From NCBI RefSeq assembly GCF_025860405.1, contig NZ_CP063785.1:6573390-6637389 (forward strand): a DNA stretch of 64,000 nt. Direction: 5' to 3'. Below the pieces are notes generated by a model. It worked only from the letters and a program-made list of their open reading frames with translations, did not search any database and was not told the DNA's origin. This DNA comes from Tolypothrix sp. PCC 7712. GTDB lineage: Bacteria > Cyanobacteriota > Cyanobacteriia > Cyanobacteriales > Nostocaceae. A program made the translations under genes and the position numbers. This document shows positions 51,000-59,101 of this stretch, one piece after another (within the stretch, counting starts at the first letter, position 1; each line of letters begins with the position of its first letter).

Positions 51000-52406
51000 A
51001 TGAAAAGCAAGGCACAGGACGTTTTTGAGGATTTCACTCCGCCAGCATCTACCGATGGCAGCTATCTAGGAACGCAAAAACAAATGAAGGCTACTCGGCA
51101 GCATCTGGAACGCAAATTTGAGAAAGGTTTGGCAGACACTAAGGCTCGGCTAAAAGCCGCCAAAGTGAAAGTGGGCTTAGTCGTGGCACGGGAAACTATT
51201 CAATTGCAAGCATCACTACCAATCAAGCCAGGCGATCGCGACACGAAAGGAACTGGTTTTAAGCAGTACAAGATTTCGCTAAATATCCCTGCAAGCTTGG
51301 ACGGGTTGAAAACAGCAGAGGAAGAGGCGAACGAGCTAGGCAAGCTACTTGCCCGTAAACAGTTTGAATGGACTGACAAGTATTTGGGTAAAATCGCTAA
51401 GGTCAGCAACAAATCCCAAACCCTTGGTGATGTTTTAGAAGAGTTTGAAACCGAGTATTTCAAAACACGCAAATTAACAGAAAAAAGTAAACACACCTTT
51501 TCCTATTACAAAGACCATTTACGGCGATTTATTGGGCTAGATACTTTGTTGACTCAATCGGAGATTGATAAAAGAATTGCAGAATTGACCGGAGATTCTG
51601 CCAAATACAGCGCAGTGAAATCGTTGAAGGTTTTAAAATCAACTCTTAACTTAACTGGTTTTACTCTCGAACACCTTAAAGCTACACAACCAAAAAGTCA
51701 GTCTAGAGACATTCCCAGTGATGAAGATATTATCAAATATTATGAGTCTTTTCATCACTACTCTTTGACTAGGAGCCTGACAATTAGAAAGAGTTACTTA
51801 GACAGTTGGAAGATGTGGGAATGGGTATATGGAATGCTTGCTACTTATGGACTCCGCCCACGAGAACTGTTTGTGAATCCTGAAATTGATTGGTGGTTGA
51901 GTCCTGAAAATAAAGATAATACATGGAAGGTTCACCCAGATACTAAGACTGGTTACAGAGAAGCTTTACCGCTACATCCTGAATGGGTTTACTTGTTTGA
52001 TTTAAAAAATCCAGAGTACTTGGAACTGTTAAAAGCTCAAACTGATGACAGAACCAGTTTTACAGATATCAATATTATTCGTGTTAATTGTTCATCATGG
52101 TTTAGGCGCGTAAAGATTCCGTTTACGCCCTATGACTTGCGCCATGCTTGGGCAATTCGAGCACATATTATGGGCATTCCAATTAAAGCTGCTGCTGATA
52201 ATTTGGGGCATTCTGTAGAGATTCACACTGAGATTTATCAGAAGTGGTTCAGTTTGGAGAACCGGAAGAAAGTAATTAAGCAAGCAGTGGATAAAAAAGA
52301 TGATATGGATGCCTTGAAAGAAGAGAATGCATGGCTAAGGGCTGAGGTGGAACGTCTCAGGAAAGCTCTGGCACGGCATCAAGTCAGTGAGGTGCTGTCG
52401 AATTAA
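51000..52406 (+). CDS. tyrosine recombinase, XisA/XisC-like, of nifD element B
   Basis: 468 residues. Long N-terminal arm-binding region (KARLKAAKVKVGLVVARETI, KQYKISLNIPASLDGLKTAE), core-binding domain near 140-240, catalytic domain from about 270. LATYGLRPRELF holds the first catalytic Arg, PYDLRHAWAIRAHI the second Arg, LGHSVEIHTEIYQKW the His and nucleophilic Tyr. In the usual HxxR box the His is Tyr here (Y-D-L-R), a substitution I recall for the XisA and XisC group. A coiled C-terminus follows. It should excise element B in heterocysts. Confidence 0.92.
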   Translation: MKSKAQDVFEDFTPPASTDGSYLGTQKQMKATRQHLERKFEKGLADTKARLKAAKVKVGLVVARETIQLQASLPIKPGDRDTKGTGFKQYKISLNIPASLDGLKTAEEEANELGKLLARKQFEWTDKYLGKIAKVSNKSQTLGDVLEEFETEYFKTRKLTEKSKHTFSYYKDHLRRFIGLDTLLTQSEIDKRIAELTGDSAKYSAVKSLKVLKSTLNLTGFTLEHLKATQPKSQSRDIPSDEDIIKYYESFHHYSLTRSLTIRKSYLDSWKMWEWVYGMLATYGLRPRELFVNPEIDWWLSPENKDNTWKVHPDTKTGYREALPLHPEWVYLFDLKNPEYLELLKAQTDDRTSFTDINIIRVNCSSWFRRVKIPFTPYDLRHAWAIRAHIMGIPIKAAADNLGHSVEIHTEIYQKWFSLENRKKVIKQAVDKKDDMDALKEENAWLRAEVERLRKALARHQVSEVLSN

Positions 52407-52785
52407 CTCACTACTGCATTTTTCGTTGCATTCTATTAGCAAGGCGCATCTATATTTTTTAGCATTCTGTTAGAAAATATCCCAAAATATAGGGATATTT
52501 CTGTTAAATGAACCCCTCAAAAATTTGTCTACAGTCGCCAAAAACCGCTTCTGACGGTGGTTTCAGCCGTCCACAGCCGATTGTTTTCCTGGTTTTGCTG
52601 TGGACGCTTAATTGTTGCATTGCAACCGATCTGTAACCTACCATGCAACCGACAATGGTTAAGGTATCGGGCCACTATAACTGTCCATGCAACCGCTTAT
52701 TGTTCGGGTGTGGACGCTCAATTGTTTGGGTGTGGACAGATTATAACCACACTTAGAACCGAGCATAGTCCCTGCATACTGGCAG
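52407..52785. other. non-coding region with TGTGGACG and CATGCAACCG repeats
   Basis: Repeats of TGTGGACGCTCAATTGTT type and of CATGCAACCG are scattered from 52590 to 52745. No gene is supported. Together with the following 22-bp array it could be an origin or partition site. Confidence 0.5.
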
Positions 52786-52873
52786 TATAACCCGGCTATG
52801 CTCGTACTATAACCCGGCTATGCTCGTACTATAACCCGGCTATGCTCGTACTATAACCGGGTTATGCTGGCAC
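52786..52873. repeat. four tandem 22-bp repeats (iteron-like)
   Basis: Three identical units TATAACCCGGCTATGCTCGT+AC at 52786, 52808 and 52830, and a diverged fourth at 52852 whose end turns it into ACCGGGTTATGC. They abut the stop codon of the coiled-coil gene at 52875. An iteron or centromere-like array is one reading. Confidence 0.85.
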
Positions 52874-52874
52874 T

Positions 52875-53210
52875 TTACTGGCGTTTAAGTTCCTTGATGA
52901 AAGCCTCAATAGCTTTACCTGCCGTTGATTGCCTGCCAGTTTTTAGCTTGTCGAGTGTGCGATCGCGAATTGCTTCATGATCTGGTTGTACAGATGCATC
53001 TGCTGTCTGTAGCTGTTGCCTAAGTCGCTGGTTCTCCTTATCCAGTTGCTGAATGTATTCTTCTTTCCTTTCAAGGTTCTCCAGCAAAGCATCGTTCTCT
53101 CGCTCTGCGTCAACCAATTTTTTCTGTAGTTCTGCCGATACCTGCTTCATACACTCCTCTAGGCTGTGTCTCTCCTGGTGGCAGGACTGAAGTCTAGATT
53201 CTAGGCTCAT
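52875..53210 (-). CDS. coiled-coil protein, probably the 3' part of a RHH-coiled-coil gene
   Basis: 111 residues, almost all heptad repeats (LQKKLVDAERENDALLENLE, RKEEYIQQLDKENQRLRQQL), with a basic helical end (TAGKAIEAFIKELKRQ). Its frame stays open upstream through the gap to the ribbon-helix-helix gene and inside its end, without a start codon. A -1 shift at GGGGAAAA (53318-53325) would fuse the two into one KfrA-like protein. Alone, ATG 53210 follows GAGGGAC. Confidence 0.75.
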   Translation of the reverse strand: MSLESRLQSCHQERHSLEECMKQVSAELQKKLVDAERENDALLENLERKEEYIQQLDKENQRLRQQLQTADASVQPDHEAIRDRTLDKLKTGRQSTAGKAIEAFIKELKRQ

Positions 53211-53302
53211 AACTTGTCCCTCTAGATGGCTGACGGCTTCGCTATCAGCTACAGTTGAGTCTTCATTGCTTTCTTGCCCGGTAGTGGTTGTCTCCTTCTC
53301 TG

Positions 53303-53554
53303 CTACCGGGCTTTTGATTTTCCCCGCAGTTCCTCCAGTTGGGCTTCAAAGTGCGATCGCAGTTCAGCTAAAGCGTTTTCTACAGTTTCTAATCGTGTGT
53401 CTACGCTCGTAGACGACGTAGACAGAGGCAAAAAGCTTCTTACCAATCTTGCGGCTGTTTGATTAAGCGAACCTTCATCTTCTGGAGACTGTATCGCTTG
53501 CAATGCTTCTACTTCTTCATCGTTAAATCGAAATGAAATTACTTTGCTACCCAT
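53303..53554 (-). CDS. ribbon-helix-helix protein with coiled-coil tail
   Basis: 83 residues. VISFRFNDEEVEALQAIQSP, SLNQTAARLVRSFLPL forms a ribbon-helix-helix. The tail RLETVENALAELRSHFEAQL is a coiled coil that would continue in the next frame. It ends RGKSKAR just before a stop; a classical slippery heptamer G GGA AAA lies in frame there. Four GTATAC palindromes upstream are likely operators. Possibly a partition or regulatory protein of the element. Confidence 0.75.
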   Translation of the reverse strand: MGSKVISFRFNDEEVEALQAIQSPEDEGSLNQTAARLVRSFLPLSTSSTSVDTRLETVENALAELRSHFEAQLEELRGKSKAR

Positions 53555-53880
53555 CCTGTGAACCTGCGTATACGCCTGTATACACAGGTTAGCTCGTTAA
53601 GCAGTGTTTGTCTACTGCCGTATACCTATGTTGACAAGTACCACAGATATCGTATACTCTTGTCTACATGGGTAAACAAGGTCGAGCAAGTAAATCGTAG
53701 TGTCGTGTTGCTCCCTAAGTGCGATCGCTTTTTTGGCGAGCTTCTGTTTCAATTAATGACTAATACCTGATGCCCAATGAAGTCAGGCGTTTAATTGCGC
53801 CCTGGAAGGAGAGTCTCTAACCTCTCCCCCACCAGCACGACTTCCCCCTTACCGTTTAACCACCAAGGAGACAATTTATT
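53555..53880. promoter_or_regulatory. operator-like region with four GTATAC sites
   Basis: GTATAC at 53568, 53578, 53620 and 53652, the first two as GCGTATACGCCTGTATACAC. They lie within 105 bp upstream of the ribbon-helix-helix start (53554), fitting autoregulation. The rest of the region has a HIP1 site and no gene. Confidence 0.6.
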
Positions 53881-54171
53881 ATGTTATCGCCAAGTACCCC
53901 CTTTTGGGGCATACCTTGTGGCGTGCCGCGCTTTTGGCGGCTGCGCGTAGCCAAAGATTTTTCTAAACCTGAATACTATATAGGTCAAACCGTGATCCAC
54001 GTTGTCAAACGTGGCGATAAGACCAGCGAGTTTTTGGTTGATATTCGTGGTCTGTCATGGACAGGCTTTGACTGGCAGTATTTTATCGAAGTGCCTTCAT
54101 GTCACCCAGATGCTAATCCACCCTGGGAAGAGACCGCTTGGGTTGATGCTAAAGAACTCAAGCTGCAATAG
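53881..54171 (+). CDS. hypothetical protein (96 residues)
   Basis: AAGGAG precedes the ATG. The first 25 residues include a repeat-derived piece (FWGIPCGVPRFWRLRVAK). The rest (YIGQTVIHVVKRGDKTSEFL, WTGFDWQYFIEVPSCHPDAN) looks like a small beta-rich domain with several Trp. It is the first of three plus-strand genes. Not recognised. Confidence 0.6.
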   Translation: MLSPSTPFWGIPCGVPRFWRLRVAKDFSKPEYYIGQTVIHVVKRGDKTSEFLVDIRGLSWTGFDWQYFIEVPSCHPDANPPWEETAWVDAKELKLQ

Positions 54172-54195
54172 CCAATTAAAAATCAGGAGAATTAC

Positions 54196-54591
54196 ATGTC
54201 ACAGATAGAGCATTTCAACAAATTACTGCAAGACACACGGCGAGACGACGGCTATGTCAACGCTACCGAGTTGTGTAAGCATTTTGGGTATCGACTGGAT
54301 AAATGGAAGCGGTTGCCAAAAACAAAAGCCAGGTCAGAGGCGCTGAAAAGAACAGAGCCAAATACTGAACCTTGGATCGTTGAGCGAGTAGGTAAAACTT
54401 GGGTCACTTGGCTTCACCCAATCATGGCAGTTCACCTATTCAGCCACCTTGATCGAGGCTTTGCTATGCATGTAGCCGGGATTGCTTTTAGGTGCATGAC
54501 TGCTGACCCAACGCTTGGTGCTGACATTGCCTCAAGGCAGGAAACGACCGAAGGGCTGGACATTATTAGCAAGGCACTCCAGGATCTCTAG
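54196..54591 (+). CDS. KilA-N domain protein, short form
   Basis: 131 residues. KilA-N DNA-binding domain: DDGYVNATELCKHFGYRLDK, WIVERVGKTWVTWLHPIMAV, HLFSHLDRGFAMHVAGI. Such domains are typical of phage antirepressors and plasmid proteins. It is 64 bp before a longer homologue with a near-identical central region, so the pair arose by duplication. A terminator lies between them. Confidence 0.85.
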   Translation: MSQIEHFNKLLQDTRRDDGYVNATELCKHFGYRLDKWKRLPKTKARSEALKRTEPNTEPWIVERVGKTWVTWLHPIMAVHLFSHLDRGFAMHVAGIAFRCMTADPTLGADIASRQETTEGLDIISKALQDL

Positions 54592-54602
54592 GAGGACTAA
54601 AA

Positions 54603-54632
54603 AGCAATCCCCGCATAAGCTGGGATTGCTTA
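54603..54632 (+). terminator. rho-independent terminator
   Basis: AAGCAATCCC (54603-54612) pairs with GGGATTGCTT (54623-54632), followed by AAAATTTT. Confidence 0.8.
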
Positions 54633-54654
54633 AAATTTTAAAAAGAAAAAATGT

Positions 54655-55383
54655 ATGTCACAAATAGAGCGATTCGACAAATTAGTGCAAGACGCACGGC
54701 GAAATGACGATTATATCAACGCTACCAGATGGTGTGAACATTATGGGTATCGGCTCGGTAACTGGAAGCAGAAGACAGAAACAAAAGCTAAATTCGAGCA
54801 GTTGAAAACCGCAAATCCAAACACTGAACCTTGGATCGTTGAGCGAGTAGGTAAAACTTGGGTCACTTGGGTTCACCCAATCATGGCAATTCACCTAGCC
54901 AGCTACTTTGAACCAAACTTTGCTAACTATGTAGCCGAGATTTTTATCAGCTACGTCACTGCTGACCCAACACTTGCTGCCGATATTGCATCAAGGCAGG
55001 AAACGACTGAGGGGCGGGACATCATGAAAAAGGCAGTCCAAGAGCGTTACGAGTTCCTTAATTCTAAGTTAATGAGAGGCTATTACATAATCAGAGACGC
55101 TTGGGGAGATAAGTTACACTACAACACCTTTACTGGAGAGATTCAATTAAATGGTAGTCCTTTGGACTTAGAGTCTCTCAAATTCAAGCTTGACCTCGAA
55201 CTTGATCTTAAGGTCGAACGTGAGGATACAAAACGAATCGTTGAGATTCTAGCTGTAGTTAATACCTATCCCTTAATGGATGCCGCGAATCAGCAGAGAT
55301 TCGGCGAAAAGTATTCGCATTGGCTCAAGAGAAAAAACTTTGTACCAACGAAAGAGTATCCGACACCGCCAAAGTTTTTGTAA
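54655..55383 (+). CDS. KilA-N domain protein, long form with VapE-like C-terminal region
   Basis: 242 residues. KilA-N domain (NDDYINATRWCEHYGYRLGN, WVTWVHPIMAIHLASYFEPN) followed by a region GDKLHYNTFTGEIQLNGSPL, then IVEILAVVNTYPLMDA and PTKEYPTPPKFL. This resembles the segment N-terminal to the helicase of VapE/D5-type replication proteins (L-x-Y-N-x-x-T-x-E-I-x-L-x-G). No helicase follows, so it is a fusion or truncation. It is a duplicate of the gene upstream with an added domain. Confidence 0.8.
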   Translation: MSQIERFDKLVQDARRNDDYINATRWCEHYGYRLGNWKQKTETKAKFEQLKTANPNTEPWIVERVGKTWVTWVHPIMAIHLASYFEPNFANYVAEIFISYVTADPTLAADIASRQETTEGRDIMKKAVQERYEFLNSKLMRGYYIIRDAWGDKLHYNTFTGEIQLNGSPLDLESLKFKLDLELDLKVEREDTKRIVEILAVVNTYPLMDAANQQRFGEKYSHWLKRKNFVPTKEYPTPPKFL

Positions 55384-55457
55384 GGTTCGGTCTTTGGGAT
55401 ACCCCCCCCGGTTCGTGACTGGGGATATTTTTTAGGGATCTACTGCCCTTGAATTTT

Positions 55458-56080
55458 TGACTTACTTAAAATAGAAAAATTTAAAAAGTTTAGAAAATAT
55501 CTGGATCATCTGGATCATCTGGATCAAGTCTTATACAGCAAGGGTTTGAAGATGATCCAGATATTGAAATGTATCTGGATCTATCTGGATCACTTAGGTC
55601 AGATATCTCATTTATGAGTTAGAAAAAGTACATTCACCTGTTGCTAATACGGCTAAAGCAGAGATTAATGGGTGTGCAGAGATACAAATCTTTCTATCAG
55701 TGATGGAGATGATCAGAATTTGACTACCGCCTGGACTAGTAAGTCAAACTTTTTCTGTCGGTGATGGAGACGATCAGAATTTGACTACCGCCTGGACTAG
55801 TAAGTCAAACTTTCTGTCAGTAATACAGATGTATCTACTTACTTCATGAGTCAGTCAAAAACAGCACACTTGCCTGCTGTTAATACGGCTGAAACCAAGG
55901 TCAATGGTGTATAGAGTTACATCTTTCGGTTGACAATAATCTAGGTGATCCAGATAGATCCAGATACATTTCAATATCTGGATCATATTCAAACCCTTGC
56001 TGTATAAGACTTGATCCAGATGATCCAGATGATCCAGATATTTTCTAAACTTTTTAAATTTTTCTATTTTAAGTAAGTCA
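55458..56080. repeat. 623-bp nested repeat: 140-bp inverted arms around paired direct repeats
   Basis: The left arm 55458-55597 and right arm 55941-56080 are reverse complements with only two mismatches seen. Each arm contains ATCTGGATC units (three in tandem) and six GATC sites. Inside are two 50-bp direct repeats (55701-55750 and 55762-55811, one mismatch), flanked by a diverged pair of about 85 bp (about 55609-55695 and 55842-55926). No protein is encoded. Confidence 0.9.
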
Positions 56081-56754
56081 AACCTGCAACTTCACCCACC
56101 TGTCGTTGACTAGCCGCTAACTTCCAACTTCCAATAGCTGGCTGATGAAGTTGGAAGTTACTGCAACGTGCATCGCTAAGACCAGCCGCCGCCGATTGTG
56201 TACAAAAACGTCGGGCGATCGCCACTCAGCGAGAAGGTCAGCACGCGATCGCTTTGACGGTCTTTGGGACTAAAGCGATTTAGCGATACCTTAAGGTGTG
56301 ACTAAAACTCTGGTGATTAAATTCGCGTGAAACCTATTAGGTCTGGACAGAAACGTCTACGGTTTTTAAAGGCATCTCTTTGGTGCTGGTGACACGTTGC
56401 ATACTTTGGAAAGGTTATACCTTCCCCTATGTCACGGAATGAGCGCGTACTTTGGAAACCTGATCAGGGTTCTCTGTGTCGCGCAATGCCGCTAATTTGC
56501 ACGCATTAACCAAAGACAAGTAAACTTATCCTCTGACGCGTTTCGCATCGACCACTATACTAGTCCCCGAAGCAGTTCACACTTCATTGCAATCCTTCCT
56601 CGACAAGTAAACTTGTGACTGGTGCAATTCTTCCAAATTCGCTGACGGATAACATATATGTTGTCCGACAAATATTTGCAAAAAAATAACGCCACACACT
56701 TCACACTGCAAGGAACTCTATAAGGTTCCGTGTTTTGAAATGTGAGCCGCACAA
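56081..56754. other. non-coding region with a 14-bp perfect hairpin
   Basis: TAACTTCCAACTTC (56118-56131) pairs with GAAGTTGGAAGTTA (56147-56160). Further on, TACTTTGGAAA occurs twice (about 56390 and 56448) and AAGTAAACTT twice (about 56518 and 56603). No gene is supported. Confidence 0.55.
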
Positions 56755-57057
56755 TTACGCCGCACCCAATCGGGAACGAAGTAACTCGTTAGAGCGCTGC
56801 ACCCTAGTGCAATACACACAGCAATTCCCCCCAGCGAACTCTTCCAACGGCAAAGCCTGAGCCGCGCGAATCTTACGTCCGCACAACGTCAGCCAAGTTT
56901 CTTCGTTGGGACTTTCTTCCGTCAAGTGAATTACTCCGGTAGTCGCCATCCGCCGTCCCATTGTTACAGTCATTGCAATCACTCGTTTTCTACCTTTATC
57001 CATCGGTTCTAGCTGATGGCCGTAATCTTTGGCGTGATCGTAAGCCACAATTTGCAA
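56755..57057 (-). CDS. hypothetical protein with CxxC motif
   Basis: 100 residues: MQIVAYDHAKDYGHQLEPMD, KGRKRVIAMTVTMGRRMATT, WLTLCGRKIRAAQ, NCCVYCTRVQRS. The Cys group could bind zinc. It starts 126 bp from the right edge of element B and reads inward. No ribosome site is obvious, and MDKGRKRV is an alternative start. Not recognised. Confidence 0.6.
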   Translation of the reverse strand: MQIVAYDHAKDYGHQLEPMDKGRKRVIAMTVTMGRRMATTGVIHLTEESPNEETWLTLCGRKIRAAQALPLEEFAGGNCCVYCTRVQRSNELLRSRLGAA

Positions 57058-57182
57058 ATCAAATTACCATTGCGCTGGGGTTTTAGATGTTTAAATCATG
57101 AGCTTTAAGACAAAAATAAGCTACACAAAACGCAGACTTATAAAAGCATTGATATATAAGGTTTTTAGGCTTTAGTCTATTA

Positions 57183-57693
57183 TATTCCCTGGTTAGAATA
57201 CAACTTCTTTGGGCCTACTAAGATTGCTGAATCCCTCCGGGAAATCGCTTCTAAGTTTGACTCTAAGATCCAAGAAAACGCTGAGAAGATCATTGCTAAG
57301 TACCAGCCTACAATGGATGCGATCATTTCTAAGTATCGCCCCCGTTTGGAAGGTAAGACCGTCGCTATGATGGTTGGTGGTCTACGTCCTCGCCACGTTG
57401 TACCCGCTTTCTATGATCTAGGTATGAAGATGGTTGGTACAGGTTATGAGTTTGCTCATAACGACGACTACAAACGTACCACTCACTACATCGACAACGG
57501 CACCATCGTTTATGACGACGTTACCGCTTACGAATTTGAAGAGTTTGTTAAAGCACTCAAGCCAGATTTGATTGCTTCTGGTGTGAAAGAGAAGTACGTT
57601 TTCCAAAAGATGGGTCTTCCTTTCCGTCAAATGCACTCTTGGGATTACTCCGAACCTAGCGATGCCTGCGGCGGGCTTCGCCTACGCTCTTAG
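57183..57693 (+). CDS. nifD: nifD segment 3
   Basis: From the right TATTCCCTG core the frame reads PWLEYNFFGPTKIAESLREI and on through GGLRPRHVVPAFYDLGMKMV, GTGYEFAHNDDYKRTTHYID to FRQMHSWDYS, which holds the conserved His beside FeMo-cofactor (alpha-His442 region). Real nifD sequence ends at GGATTACTCCG, 57642-57652. The codons after it (EPSDACGGLRLRS, stop) are element DNA. The C-terminal nifD part and nifK must lie beyond the right end of the window. Confidence 0.95.
57642..57652 (+). other. classical nifD-element attachment core GGATTACTCCG
   Basis: The 11-bp site used by XisA in Anabaena, at the expected HSWDYSG codons. The DNA after it does not continue nifD (expected GGC CCT TAC ...), so the site is occupied. 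A second copy is not in the window. Confidence 0.92.
57653..57692. repeat. Nostoc palindromic repeat at the edge of element C
   Basis: GATGCCTGCGGCGGGCTTCG, CCTACGCTCTTA: the same family as at 5.06 and 6.02 kb, sitting 8 bp from the GGATTACTCCG core. The following 370 bp to 58062 are AT-rich with no gene. Confidence 0.7.
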
Positions 57694-58062
57694 AACTCAA
57701 GATTATACTAGGTTTTTTGGCAGCCGTAGAAAAAAGCTTTCATTTCTAGCCTAAATGTAAGTTACAGCATAATCGACTGATGATAACTGAAACAATATAG
57801 CCCTTACTCTGTCTGGTTTTGAGATATTGCTGGCATGAGTTTTAAATTAAGACTGTTAAATCAAAAACTAATTTAAATGACATTTTTTAGATTAAATGAT
57901 GCGATCGCTGTTTGGATTAGATTTTTTCGGATTGATTAGATGATTATAACCCCACTTACTGAATGTATTTGGAAGAATTTGTTGGTATTATTTGAGATAC
58001 TTTAGGACGATTAAGTAGCTACTTTGACGAAGCCTTACACCGCTAGAAGATGATAAGTTTAA

Positions 58063-58731
58063 CTATTTTGAACCACCATAACCTTTGCCCTCTGCTCTTC
58101 GTTCATCCATAATGTCTTCGAAAATTGAAGATTCTTCAAATGTGTGCACTGGAGAAACCTCTCGAATGGGTTGAACATTTTGTCTCCTTAATTTTTTTCT
58201 AGCTTCTTCTTCCTCTTTTGCAAGCGCAACACTTCTCCAAAAAATCTCTCTTATTTGCTGTATACTTTTTGGCTGAATTATATATCCTTGATGTTTCCTA
58301 TTCGATTGTAATTTTTTTGCTTTTTTTTGCTTTTTTTCTTTACTATTTTTGTTACCTGCTGCATGTTGCGGTACTCTGCTTTTTTTACTTTGCTCAATTT
58401 TTTTTAGATTTGAAATCGATTTTTGCTTCTCTAATTTTCTCTTTTGCCGAGAAATTTCAAGTTCTCTTCGCTCTTCTTCAAGCCTTAATTTTATTTCAGG
58501 TTTTTCTAATAAGCAGTAAATTTCATCAAAAATATCACCCCAAATTTCCCTAATTTTATCTTGTTTTCCATTGATACAAGCATTGATGAACCGAATACGA
58601 TTAAAGTTTTCATCTGTTATCTTTCCTTCTATATGAAGTGCTTTACAGAATTTAAGGTAAGTATTAAGAACTTGAACCGCTTTACTTTCTCCCATTCCCA
58701 TTGCTAAAGAAGCCCTGATAGGATTCAACAT
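58063..58731 (-). CDS. charged coiled-coil hypothetical protein
   Basis: 222 residues. A helical N-terminal domain (LGESKAV-like: MGMGESKAVQVLNTYLKFCK, ACINGKQDKIREIWGDIFDE) is followed by a very long Lys/Glu/Arg-rich coiled coil (LRLEEERRELEISRQKRKLE) and a basic Lys-rich middle. No family recognised; the basic middle could bind nucleic acid. Confidence 0.6.
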   Translation of the reverse strand: MLNPIRASLAMGMGESKAVQVLNTYLKFCKALHIEGKITDENFNRIRFINACINGKQDKIREIWGDIFDEIYCLLEKPEIKLRLEEERRELEISRQKRKLEKQKSISNLKKIEQSKKSRVPQHAAGNKNSKEKKQKKAKKLQSNRKHQGYIIQPKSIQQIREIFWRSVALAKEEEEARKKLRRQNVQPIREVSPVHTFEESSIFEDIMDERRAEGKGYGGSK

Positions 58732-58836
58732 ATTTGCTTACATATAGTATTCCCTGAGCAGATTGTGGTCTAACAAATAATCGAGTAAACAGTCTACTAC
58801 TTCTTTTAAGATACAAAGTTAGGTTTCCGCAAACTT

Positions 58837-59075
58837 TTAATGTTGGCCGCTTGATGGGATGAAAAGCCGACTCATTGCCCTATAATCATCAATGTCAAAT
58901 ACGATTTCAACTAAACGAGTTGTACAACCCTGTCGATACTCAGATTTATTCAACAGGTAATGATGTAGGAGTAATTTCTTCACGCATAACTTGTTCCAAA
59001 GAGTTCTCGCCCTTCATACTCCGATTGGCTGTCAACAGTATCATCTGGTTTGATTGAGCAAACGCCAGACTACGC
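58837..59075 (-). pseudogene. relic of a PIN/DUF5615-like gene 3' end
   Basis: Reads FAQSNQMILLTANRSMKGEN, SLEQVMREEITPTSLPV and then stops; in a second frame it continues CTTRLVEIVFDIDDYRAMSR, LFIPSSGQH. This resembles the C-terminal half of a cyanobacterial PIN-like (DUF5615-type) protein with a deletion and frameshift in the middle and no start. The family call is tentative. Confidence 0.5.
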
Positions 59076-59101
59076 GATCGCCTAGTTCTCAAAATCTGAT
59101 A

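Larger units (their letters stand above)
50880..57191. mobile_element. nifD element B, 6,303 bp, tyrosine-recombinase type
   Basis: Bounded by direct TATTCCCTG repeats at 50880-50888 and 57183-57191; removal joins ATT CCC TGG TTA GAA in the nifD frame. A XisA/XisC-like tyrosine recombinase starts 111 bp inside the left edge. Other contents: a ribbon-helix-helix/coiled-coil locus, 22-bp tandem repeats, two KilA-N genes, a 623-bp inverted-repeat structure and one Cys-containing protein. Confidence 0.9.

Noticed and set aside
53558..53770. Plus-strand 70-codon frame
   Set aside because: It spans the GTATAC operator region and has no ribosome site or family features.
57313..57693. A separate gene starting at ATG 57313
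   Set aside because: The frame is open upstream to the TATTCCCTG core and is continuous nifD sequence; the ATG is internal, and the last 13 codons are element DNA.
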